From Phycisphaerales bacterium (lineage in GTDB: Bacteria; Planctomycetota; Phycisphaerae; Phycisphaerales; SM1A02), in contig SLJD01000237.1 of NCBI GenBank assembly GCA_007135295.1, positions 1 through 13,857 of the forward strand: DNA of 13,857 nucleotides. The letters run 5' to 3'. Positions 1-6,236 of this stretch are shown one piece after another. The position numbers were made by a program, and so were the translations under genes. Within the stretch, counting starts at the first letter, position 1. Every line of letters starts with the position of its first letter. The notes under the pieces are model-generated. The model was given only the letters and a program-made list of their open reading frames with translations, did not search any database and had not been told where the DNA came from.

Positions 1-264
1 GAGATGAGCACGAAGATCGAGCAGGTCATGAATGACGCGGTTGCTGCTCGCGGAATTTACCCGAACGTCGACTTTTACTCCGCGACGACCTACAAGTCGC
101 TTGGTCTCGACATTGACCTGTTCACCCCAATGTTTGCCATGGCCCGGATCGCCGGTTGGACCGGCCATTGCATGGAGCAACTGGCTGACAACAAGCTGAT
201 TCGCCCGCGGTGCGAGTACACCGGCCCGCACGGCGTGACATACGCGCCGATTGATCAGCGGTGA
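1..264 (+). CDS. gltA: Citrate synthase, C-terminal part (5' end outside window)
   Basis: This is the last 87 codons of a citrate synthase, which condenses oxaloacetate and acetyl-CoA at the entry of the TCA cycle in the cytoplasm. The frame is open from base 1 and stops with TGA at 262-264. The ATG at position 4 is an internal Met, because the family is usually about 370-440 residues long. The segment YPNVDFYS holds the catalytic Asp (codon 70-72), equivalent to Asp362 of the E. coli enzyme. It is followed by the family block FAMARIAGW and by LIRPR, whose arginines bind substrate in known structures. The gene ends 297 bases before the amidohydrolase array and is probably a separate transcription unit. 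The family call is very safe. The symbol is less so, because some bacteria carry paralogous citrate or methylcitrate synthases. Confidence 0.93.
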   Translation, partial: EMSTKIEQVMNDAVAARGIYPNVDFYSATTYKSLGLDIDLFTPMFAMARIAGWTGHCMEQLADNKLIRPRCEYTGPHGVTYAPIDQR

Positions 265-314
265 GGGCCCGCCAAACGCCGTTCGCAACTGTATCCTCGC
301 CGGTTACCCCCCCC

Positions 315-336
315 AGTGCGATAACAGTGCGATAAC
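315..336. repeat. Perfect 11-bp tandem repeat (2 copies)
   Basis: AGTGCGATAAC occurs twice head to tail (315-325 and 326-336), directly after a run of eight C. It lies between the citrate synthase stop codon and the hairpin at 341-375. It may be a replication-slippage duplication or a paired protein-binding site. The sequence alone does not decide between these. Confidence 0.7.
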
Positions 337-340
337 TGGC

Positions 341-375
341 CGGCCTCTCGGCTTCATGTGGGAGCCGTGGGGCCG
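341..375 (+). terminator. Possible terminator hairpin downstream of citrate synthase gene
   Basis: The left arm (341-353) pairs with the right arm (363-375) through CGGCC/GGCCG outside and CGGCT/AGCCG inside. Between them are one G-T wobble, one C-G pair and one T-T mismatch. The loop is 9 nt. The hairpin lies 76 bases after the citrate synthase stop codon. No T-run follows, so an intrinsic terminator of the classical kind is not proven. It could also be a structure that stabilises the transcript end. Confidence 0.35.
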
Positions 376-482
376 TGACTCGCTGCGCCGACGATGGTCT
401 CGCTAACCGCCCGGGCTGCGGAGTCCCTTCGCTGGAGAGGGAACTGGTCTGCAACCGATGGAACGCGAAGGATGTACAAGTA

Positions 483-569
483 GTGAACATGGGCGTTCAA
501 GACTCACAATTCACTGGAGCGGACTGGAACTGCTTACAGGCTTCCGGTATCCTTTTTCACCATGATTGA
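483..569 (+). CDS. Doubtful short upstream ORF (28 aa) overlapping the gene A start
   Basis: A GTG at 483, or an ATG at 489 in the same frame, opens a reading frame of about 28 codons that ends with TGA at 567-569, eight bases into gene A. AAGGA at 468-472 lies 10 nt before the GTG and could serve as a ribosome site. The peptide has no recognisable motif. It is listed only because gene A has no visible ribosome binding site of its own and the stop/start overlap (ATGATTGA) would permit translational coupling. It may well be chance. Confidence 0.15.
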   Translation: MNMGVQDSQFTGADWNCLQASGILFHHD

Positions 570-2004
570 TCTGTTTGGATTTCGGCTGCGCCGGAGCTGC
601 AGATGCTGTGTCCCGGTGCTCAGGTCAGTGTCGGCATGGATTGCGGGCTCGGTCATGCTGTTGTACTCACCTGTTCTCGGCCAGGTGCCTCAGCAGGAAC
701 TTGTCGCCATTGAAGGTGCAAGGGTGCATACTGGCGAACGATGGATCGACGAAGCTACAGTCGTGATCCGAGGCGACCGCATCGCTGAAGTCGTACCAGC
801 CGGCAAGATTGAACTCCCCCCACAGGCGCGGCAGATCGATGGGGCAGGCCTTGTCGTTACCCCCGGCTTTCTTGATGCCGGCAGCACGCTCGGGATGACC
901 GATCGCGGAGCAGCCGGTCCGACAGGCGTCGCGTTCGACGGCTTTGATCGTTATGACAGCCGGCGGTACGTCGATACGTTGCGGCATGGCGTGACCACAC
1001 TGTATCTCACCCCGCACAATCAGCGAGGAACTGGGCCTCGCGGTTCTGTTATTCGCCTCGAGCATCATGAAGGGGCCTCTTTCGGTGAACTGATTGACGG
1101 TCCCATGGCCCTGTCGATCAACCTGGATTCGGAGGCGCCAGCCATCGATCGGCTTCAGGTCATTGATGGACTTCGGAACACCTTCCGTGCTGCGGAACGG
1201 CACAAGGAAGCCATTGAGGACTATGAGGACGATCTGGCCGAATACAAACGGCTGCTTGAAGAACGCCGCGAAGCGGAGGAAGAGCGGGACGAGGAAGGTG
1301 GCAGCGAGGAGAACGGGCAGGCGGCTGCTCATGCGCCGCGTCGCCAGCCGCAGCGGCGCGGGGACAAATCGCCGAGCGACCATGATGATGCCAACGAGGA
1401 CGAACTCGAAAAGCCCGATGAGCCGGATCGAAACCCCACGTATGAGATCCTGATTGATGCACTTGAAGGCAAATTGCCGGTCCGTATTCGGGCGGATCGG
1501 GAAGAGGACGTGCTCAATGCGATTGAGTTGGCGGAAGAGTTTCACCTCGATCTGATTCTTGAAGGCGGGCGAGGCAGCCATCGTCTTGCATCGCGTCTCG
1601 CAGACCTAGGCGTGCCGGTCGTGCTTGATGCTATGGAGCAATCGCCTGATGAGGAAGGTCCGGCTGACCTGATTGCCGCATTTGAGGACGTTGGCGTACA
1701 GTGGACCGTAGGGTCAGCAGGGCTTGGTTCGAACGGTTCCAGACTGCTTGCCTCGGTGACGTATGCAATGGCATCGAGAACGACAGCTGACATCGACTCG
1801 ATTGAAGTCATCACATCTCGGGCGGCTGAATTGCTGGGCGTCGACAATCGAGTGGGGCGGCTTGAACCCGGAGGCTCGGCTGATCTGGTGATCTGGGAAG
1901 GCGAACCGGCTGATCCGGCGAGCCGGGTTCAACGAGTGTTCATTCAGGGACGCACGGTCTATCTTGCCGATGATGATTCAGAGTTGGCAGGAGGTCGACC
2001 GTGA
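562..2004 (+). CDS. Gene A: exported amidohydrolase-fold protein, probably inactive
   Basis: This 480-aa protein starts with a long n-region rich in Arg and Cys and a hydrophobic stretch (about 25-40), read as a signal peptide. A COG1228-type amidohydrolase follows. The sandwich start is IEGARVHTGERWIDEATVVI (50-69), then VTPGFLDAGSTLG where active relatives have the His-x-His motif; here that triplet is GST (107-109). The strand-2 block is LRHGVTTLYLTP. A highly charged, partly helical insertion (about 215-292) interrupts the barrel. The strand-5 His is Arg (VRIRADREED, 307-316), and the expected strand-8 Asp is missing (VGSAGLGS). The C-terminal return VGRLEPGGSADLVIW (431-445) is well preserved. 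The start at 562 is the only ATG/GTG/TTG in frame after the stop at 484-486, apart from codons inside the signal region, and no ribosome site is visible. Fold certain, hydrolytic activity doubtful, ligand unknown. Confidence 0.88.
   Translation: MIDLFGFRLRRSCRCCVPVLRSVSAWIAGSVMLLYSPVLGQVPQQELVAIEGARVHTGERWIDEATVVIRGDRIAEVVPAGKIELPPQARQIDGAGLVVTPGFLDAGSTLGMTDRGAAGPTGVAFDGFDRYDSRRYVDTLRHGVTTLYLTPHNQRGTGPRGSVIRLEHHEGASFGELIDGPMALSINLDSEAPAIDRLQVIDGLRNTFRAAERHKEAIEDYEDDLAEYKRLLEERREAEEERDEEGGSEENGQAAAHAPRRQPQRRGDKSPSDHDDANEDELEKPDEPDRNPTYEILIDALEGKLPVRIRADREEDVLNAIELAEEFHLDLILEGGRGSHRLASRLADLGVPVVLDAMEQSPDEEGPADLIAAFEDVGVQWTVGSAGLGSNGSRLLASVTYAMASRTTADIDSIEVITSRAAELLGVDNRVGRLEPGGSADLVIWEGEPADPASRVQRVFIQGRTVYLADDDSELAGGRP
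1989..1995 (+). promoter_or_regulatory. Ribosome binding site for gene B (GTG start)
   Basis: AGGAGGT lies inside the 3' end of gene A, 5 nt before the GTG at 2001. It fixes the rare GTG start of gene B, whose first codon overlaps the gene A stop codon (GTGA). Confidence 0.75.
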
Positions 2005-3239
2005 TTTCCCATAAACATTCGCTTGGTTTTCTGTTCGCCGCGATCGTCACATGCCTTTGTCTCGCATCTGCGGAGGCGGATCCCCGCAATGGGGAGCAGG
2101 TGATTGTTCCCGGTGCGGTGGTCATGCCGGACGGATCGCTTGCCACTGATACTGCGGTAGTGCTTCAAGGCGGAGAGATCGTCCGCGTTGAATCGGCTGA
2201 TGCATACGAAGGCGTGGATGACGAAACGGTCATGCGGCGACCGGGAGCAGTGCTTTCCCCCGGACTGATTGATGTGCTGTCGACGCTCGGCGTGACGGGG
2301 CAGAACGTCGAGCGAACGGATCCAATTGATCCATCGCTTCGGGTTGTTGAGGCGTTTGATGAATACGATCGTCGGTTCGCCGCCGTCCTTCGCGGCGGCG
2401 TGACTGCTGCAGTTCTCGTGCCCGGCAACAACAACGTCGTCGGTGGATCGGCGGCGGTCATCCGAACGTCATCTCCTGACGGCCGACCTCGCGTGATTCG
2501 TGAGGATGGGCCGTTGATTTTCTCGCTTGGTCCACCAACCTTTCGCAGCGGTCATGCGCCAACGTCTCGTGCCGGTGCACTGGCGATGGCGAGGGAAGCG
2601 CTGACGGCGGCACGTGACGGGCGTGGTGATGAGAGATTGCAGGCCGTGCTGGCAGGCGATCTGGATTTCCTTGTTTTTGCGCATCGTGGTGAGGACGTGA
2701 CAGCCGCATACCGGCTCTTTGACAGCTACGGCCTTGGAGCGGTGGTGGTGCACAGCCACGATTTGCTGGAAGTTGCTGAGGATGTCCTCGATGCGACCAT
2801 GCCGGTCGTTGTTGGCCCGTATGATGCGGGTTCGCCGGTTGAGGAGATGGCAGCGCCGGCCGCTGTGCAGAATGCAGGTGGTGAGATCGTGATCGCTGGC
2901 CGGACGCCGCAGCGATCGGCCGACGCCTTGCGACTGAGTGCAGGACTTGCCGTCCGTTATGGAATGGATTCAGACGCCGCCCGTCAAGCGATAACAGTGA
3001 ACGCCGCTGATGTCGCCGGGGTCGGAGATCGAATCGGGCGGATTCAGGATGGATATGACGCGGACCTGGTGCTTTTCTCTGCTGATCCGCTCCGAATGGA
3101 TGCGCGAGTGCTTGAGGTGTACGTCGAAGGAATGCGCGTCTACCGAGACGAACACATTGCCCAATATCTTGCTCGGAACAACGGAGCATTCAGCGCCGAT
3201 GTTGAGGAAGGCGATACCGGAGGCGGCGATGATGAGTGA
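2001..3239 (+). CDS. Gene B: exported amidohydrolase-fold protein, probably inactive
   Basis: This 412-aa product starts with GTG and a clear signal peptide (about 1-26, cleavage likely after ASAEA). The amidohydrolase domain runs from about 34 to 385. Where active members have His-x-His it reads LSPGLIDVLSTLG, so the triplet is LST (93-95). The strand-2 block RGGVTAAVLVPGNNNVVGG (131-149) is typical of the family. The strand-5 position reads LVFAHRGEDV, with Ala in place of the metal His by my alignment. The strand-8 region IVIAGRTPQ lacks the catalytic Asp. The C-terminal block is IGRIQDGYDADLVLFSADP (345-363). The last 15 residues form a low-complexity acidic tail. It shows the smallest barrel insertions in the array. 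The fold is secure, and loss of hydrolase activity is inferred from the missing ligands. Confidence 0.88.
   Translation: MISHKHSLGFLFAAIVTCLCLASAEADPRNGEQVIVPGAVVMPDGSLATDTAVVLQGGEIVRVESADAYEGVDDETVMRRPGAVLSPGLIDVLSTLGVTGQNVERTDPIDPSLRVVEAFDEYDRRFAAVLRGGVTAAVLVPGNNNVVGGSAAVIRTSSPDGRPRVIREDGPLIFSLGPPTFRSGHAPTSRAGALAMAREALTAARDGRGDERLQAVLAGDLDFLVFAHRGEDVTAAYRLFDSYGLGAVVVHSHDLLEVAEDVLDATMPVVVGPYDAGSPVEEMAAPAAVQNAGGEIVIAGRTPQRSADALRLSAGLAVRYGMDSDAARQAITVNAADVAGVGDRIGRIQDGYDADLVLFSADPLRMDARVLEVYVEGMRVYRDEHIAQYLARNNGAFSADVEEGDTGGGDDE
3219..3223 (+). promoter_or_regulatory. Ribosome binding site deciding the gene C start
   Basis: GGAGG lies 8 nt before the ATG at 3232 and 5 nt before the adjacent ATG at 3229. 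The spacing favours 3232. The open frame extends upstream to 3010, but that part lies inside gene B and would place over 70 residues before the signal peptide. Confidence 0.6.
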
Positions 3240-4755
3240 CATCAAACAGTGCCGTGCGGAAGCGAGGGCTATCCGGACAGCGATCATTCTCCTCGCCCTC
3301 GCAGCGTTTGCTCCTGCTGTGAACGCTGATGAAGGACAGTCTCTCGCCCTGCGCGCCGCGATAATCCATACCGGTGATGGCGACGTGATCAGGGACGGTG
3401 TCATTCTGATCCGGGATGGCAGGATTGATGCCGTCGGTGATATCAGCGTTCCGGAAGACGTGGAAACCGTTGATCTTGGTGACGCAGCTGTCACCCCCGG
3501 ACTTGTTGACGCCAACGCACTCGTGGAGCCGGAGCGTCTCGTCCCGCAGCGAAGAGCCGCGGAAATCGCTGCTGAAGCAGAAGCCGAGGGGCGGACAAAC
3601 TTTCTGCATACGATGTTCGCTGATGAGCACGAGCCGGAGAATTGTGCGGCCTGCATGGGCACGAGCTTCTGCGCTCTTGCGGCTGGTCACGATGAACTCG
3701 CAGAGGGCGAGATCTGTCCGGTCTGCGGATTCGGCGAGGATATCTGGAGCCACTTCGGTTCGGGGGTCCGGTCGAATCTCGTACTGAGCGAGACGTCATC
3801 AGAGGTCGTGCCGCACACGCACGTCATCGATTCATTGAACCTTCGGTCACCCGATTTTGAGCGATTGCTTCGCGGCGGAGTGACGACTGTTTTCGCTTCG
3901 CCGGATAATTCAGTGGTTATCGGCCCGCAGGGGTTGATTACGCGAACCGGAGGGCCGGTTCGCGATCGAGTGCTTGAACCGGCGGACGCGGTAACGGCCG
4001 TGATCAGTTCGGATTCGTTTCGTGGGGCCGTACGAAACCGCCCCCCGTATCGGTTTCTTGTTGATGCTCAGAGCCGACGGCCCAATACGCGAATGGGGCT
4101 TGCTTGGGTGTTCCGCAAGGCGTTCTATGACACGATACGGTACGAGAAGAACCAGCCAGTGTACGGTGCCGACACTCCTCCCGAGTTGGCGTTCCCGGTG
4201 CTTTCGCGCATTCTGGAAGGTGATGTTCCGCTCCGAATGCATGCTCGTCAGCAGAACGACATCAAGGCTGCAATTCGTCTTGCGGACGAGTTCAACCTGT
4301 CCTTCACGCTTCTTGAGGCGACAGAGGCCTATCGATGCATCGACCAACTCTTGGAAGCGCGTGTCCCGGTCATCTTCGGCCCGATCTATATGGATCCGAG
4401 TGGCCCTCGGGCCCGGACGCCTGAGACGCGTCACGCCCGGCTCAGTACATTGAGGGATCTTCTTGATGCCGGTGTCGAAACGGCACTCAGTGCACAAGAT
4501 TTGCGTGAGGAAGACGGTTTGGCCAGGCAGATGATGTACGCCGTCCGAACCGGAGTCTCGCCGGAGGACGCCGTTCAGGCGGCGACCGGGACCCCGGCGA
4601 GACTGCTCGGCATTGATGACCGCGTGGGCGTGCTGCGTGATGGCCGGCATGCTGATCTAGTTGTCTGGTCACAGGCGCCGTATGAAGCCGGGGCGGTTCC
4701 GGTTGTCGTCATGCTCAACGGCCGGATCGTGATTGACCGGCGAATGGATTCATGA
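3232..4755 (+). CDS. Gene C: exported amidohydrolase-fold protein with Cys4 zinc-ribbon-like insertion
   Basis: This is a 507-aa protein with a signal peptide (about 1-32, ending PAVNA). The sandwich start (39-70) is followed by VTPGLVDANALVE, so the His-x-His triplet reads NAL (95-97). Directly afterwards, about 110 residues are inserted before the strand-2 block (RGGVTTVFASPDN, 214-226). This insertion contains CAAC (138-141), Cys147 and CPVCGFG (162-168), spaced like a treble-clef or zinc-ribbon finger. That is unusual in an exported amidohydrolase. The strand-5 His is kept (LRMHARQQNDI, 335-345), but strand 8 reads ALSAQDL instead of the usual GTD-type motif. The C-terminal return is VGVLRDGRHADLVVWSQAP (465-483). 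The gene overlaps gene B by 8 nt. It is probably non-catalytic or has altered metal binding; a structural zinc or an iron site in the insertion is inferred from the Cys spacing only. Confidence 0.87.
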   Translation: MSDIKQCRAEARAIRTAIILLALAAFAPAVNADEGQSLALRAAIIHTGDGDVIRDGVILIRDGRIDAVGDISVPEDVETVDLGDAAVTPGLVDANALVEPERLVPQRRAAEIAAEAEAEGRTNFLHTMFADEHEPENCAACMGTSFCALAAGHDELAEGEICPVCGFGEDIWSHFGSGVRSNLVLSETSSEVVPHTHVIDSLNLRSPDFERLLRGGVTTVFASPDNSVVIGPQGLITRTGGPVRDRVLEPADAVTAVISSDSFRGAVRNRPPYRFLVDAQSRRPNTRMGLAWVFRKAFYDTIRYEKNQPVYGADTPPELAFPVLSRILEGDVPLRMHARQQNDIKAAIRLADEFNLSFTLLEATEAYRCIDQLLEARVPVIFGPIYMDPSGPRARTPETRHARLSTLRDLLDAGVETALSAQDLREEDGLARQMMYAVRTGVSPEDAVQAATGTPARLLGIDDRVGVLRDGRHADLVVWSQAPYEAGAVPVVVMLNGRIVIDRRMDS

Positions 4756-4821
4756 TTGCCGTGCTCAATGATCTGTTTGGCTGCCACAAAGAGTGCAGGA
4801 GCGTGTATTTTCCGGTGACTC

Positions 4822-4827
4822 AGGAGA
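4822..4827 (+). promoter_or_regulatory. Ribosome binding site supporting the gene D start at 4836
   Basis: AGGAGA lies 8 nt before the ATG at 4836. The alternative ATG at 4752 overlaps the gene C stop (ATGA) but has no good ribosome site and would put 28 polar, Cys-containing residues before an otherwise standard signal peptide. Confidence 0.55.
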
Positions 4828-4835
4828 CAGGTTGC

Positions 4836-6236
4836 ATGAAGGTGTTGCTCGCAGGACTCGCCGCATTCCTAGCCGGATCAATTGCTGTCGAATCGGCCGC
4901 TGCGCCACCCGACAAGCTTGCCCTCACCGGCGGCCGAATCATAACTGTCACCGGTGATGACATCGAGGAAGGGACCGTCCTGATCAAGCACGGCAGAATT
5001 GTCGAAGTCGGAGCGGATGTCGACCTGCCTTACGACGCAATGGAAATCGACACGACCGGCATGGTGCTGATGCCCGGGATGATCGATCCACAATCGCCCC
5101 GCGGCCTGGACCGGCCGAACGAAAATGTCCCAGTGGTTCCATTCCTTAACGTTTATGACGCCATTGATCCGTCACGACTGTTCTTCGAGAATTCACTGCG
5201 AGATGGAATCACCTCAGTTCACGTCATGCAAGGCAATAACACGGTCGTCAGCGCATTGAGCCGTGTCGTTCGGCCGATCGGCTTGAGTGTTGACGAGATG
5301 ACAGTAGAACCGGAAGTCGGCCTGAAGCTCGCTGTGACACCACGTTCCGGCGCGGATCGAATCAGCCAGATGTTCGAATTGCGGGAAGCATTCGCGAAGC
5401 TCGAACATGAACTCAACCGCCTCGCCGAAGAAAAGTATGAAGAATCGCTCGAAGAAGACGAAAACATCGATGTTGGTCCTGGGGAAGCCAGGCAACAAGG
5501 GCGGGAACTGCTACGCGACAGCGACTTCAGCGACAAGCAGCGCAACCTCGTTCGTCTTCTGCGTGGCGATCTTTCCGCGTGGTTCTACGCCGGCCGCGCG
5601 ACCGATGTCGGGCCTGCAGTGGAGTTTTCCCGCCATCTGGGAATTCTTGACTCATCAATTCTTGTGCTCGGAAACGAGGCGCACCGTGCCGTCACGGAAC
5701 TGGAAGACGCCCAACGCCCTGTCGTTCTTGATCCTTCCCTGTATCACCGGTCGCGAGATCCAATGACCGGCGAAATTGAGGAGGTTTTTGTTCCCCGGAT
5801 AATTCATGACGCTGGACTTGAGTTCGCGCTGCAACCGAATCCATCGGCATCGATGGCGGAACGATACCTCAATTACCAGGCTGCGATCTGTGTTCGAGAG
5901 GGCCTGCCTCGCGAAGTTGCGTTCAAGGCAATCACATACTATCCGGCCAAGATGCTTGGACTTGAGGATGACCTCGGCGCGATTGAACCGGGAAAGCGTG
6001 CGAACATCGTTGTATTCAGCGGGGACCCATTGGACTTCGACTCCTGGGTGGAGCAGGTTTTCATTGATGGCGTGCTTGCGTACGAGCGTGACCGCGACCA
6101 TCGCCTTCAAAAGTTGCTTCGCCTGGAACGGGAAGGGCATGAAGTCATCGATCCCGGACCTGATCCCGACGAGGGCGATACGAAAACCGATCGGGAATCT
6201 GGTGAGCAGGCATCCGATGCAGGAGCCGATGCATGA
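4836..6236 (+). CDS. Gene D: exported amidohydrolase-fold protein, probably inactive
   Basis: The product is 466 aa from the chosen start, beginning with a textbook signal peptide (1-23, MKVLLAGLAAFLAG then ESAAA). The sandwich start is LALTGGRIITVTGDDIEEGT (28-47). The metal motif region reads LMPGMIDPQSPRG, with triplet QSP (86-88). Strand 2 reads RDGITSVHVMQGNNTVV. The LK motif found in active relatives before strand 4 is kept (GLKLAV, Lys164). A charged, probably coiled-coil segment spans about 180-240. The strand-5 His is Tyr (WFYAGRATDV), and the strand-8 region FALQPNPS lacks Asp. The C-terminal return is LGAIEPGKRANIVVFSGDP (380-398), with Asn in place of the usual Asp. A hydrophilic, acidic tail follows (about 435-466). 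Three of the four checked ligand positions are lost, so hydrolysis is unlikely. Confidence 0.86.
   Translation: MKVLLAGLAAFLAGSIAVESAAAPPDKLALTGGRIITVTGDDIEEGTVLIKHGRIVEVGADVDLPYDAMEIDTTGMVLMPGMIDPQSPRGLDRPNENVPVVPFLNVYDAIDPSRLFFENSLRDGITSVHVMQGNNTVVSALSRVVRPIGLSVDEMTVEPEVGLKLAVTPRSGADRISQMFELREAFAKLEHELNRLAEEKYEESLEEDENIDVGPGEARQQGRELLRDSDFSDKQRNLVRLLRGDLSAWFYAGRATDVGPAVEFSRHLGILDSSILVLGNEAHRAVTELEDAQRPVVLDPSLYHRSRDPMTGEIEEVFVPRIIHDAGLEFALQPNPSASMAERYLNYQAAICVREGLPREVAFKAITYYPAKMLGLEDDLGAIEPGKRANIVVFSGDPLDFDSWVEQVFIDGVLAYERDRDHRLQKLLRLEREGHEVIDPGPDPDEGDTKTDRESGEQASDAGADA

Larger units (their letters stand above)
265..561. other. Intergenic region between citrate synthase gene and amidohydrolase gene A
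   Basis: There is no convincing gene in these 297 bases. From left to right they hold a run of eight C (307-314), a perfect 11-bp tandem repeat (315-336), an imperfect but GC-rich hairpin (341-375), and then lower-GC sequence leading to gene A. A TATCCT hexamer (548-553) sits only 8 bases before the gene A start, with TGGAAC 17 bases upstream of it (525-530). If this weak pair is a promoter, the message would be nearly leaderless. The match is poor, so I do not list it as a promoter. Confidence 0.6.

Noticed and set aside
122..490. 122-codon minus-strand open frame over the citrate synthase end and the intergenic region
   Set aside because: It is partly antisense to citrate synthase, has no ribosome site and no family resemblance.
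667..1581. 304-codon open frame on the minus strand opposite gene A
   Set aside because: It lies wholly antisense to a gene with clear family motifs, has no recognisable domain and is a codon-bias shadow.
1989..2010. Programmed frameshift between genes A and B
   Set aside because: Both proteins are complete, B has its own strong ribosome site and GTG start plus a signal peptide, and no slippery heptamer was seen.
2458..3189. 243-codon minus-strand open frame opposite gene B
   Set aside because: Its composition is rich in Arg/His/Pro/Gln, typical of a wrong-frame translation, and it is antisense to a confident gene.
3010..3231. Upstream extension of gene C to the ATG at 3010
   Set aside because: It overlaps gene B by over 200 bases and would precede an evident signal peptide. 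The GGAGG site supports 3232.
3910..4650. 246-codon minus-strand open frame opposite gene C
   Set aside because: It has no motif or signal peptide, and conserved amidohydrolase codons occupy the other strand.
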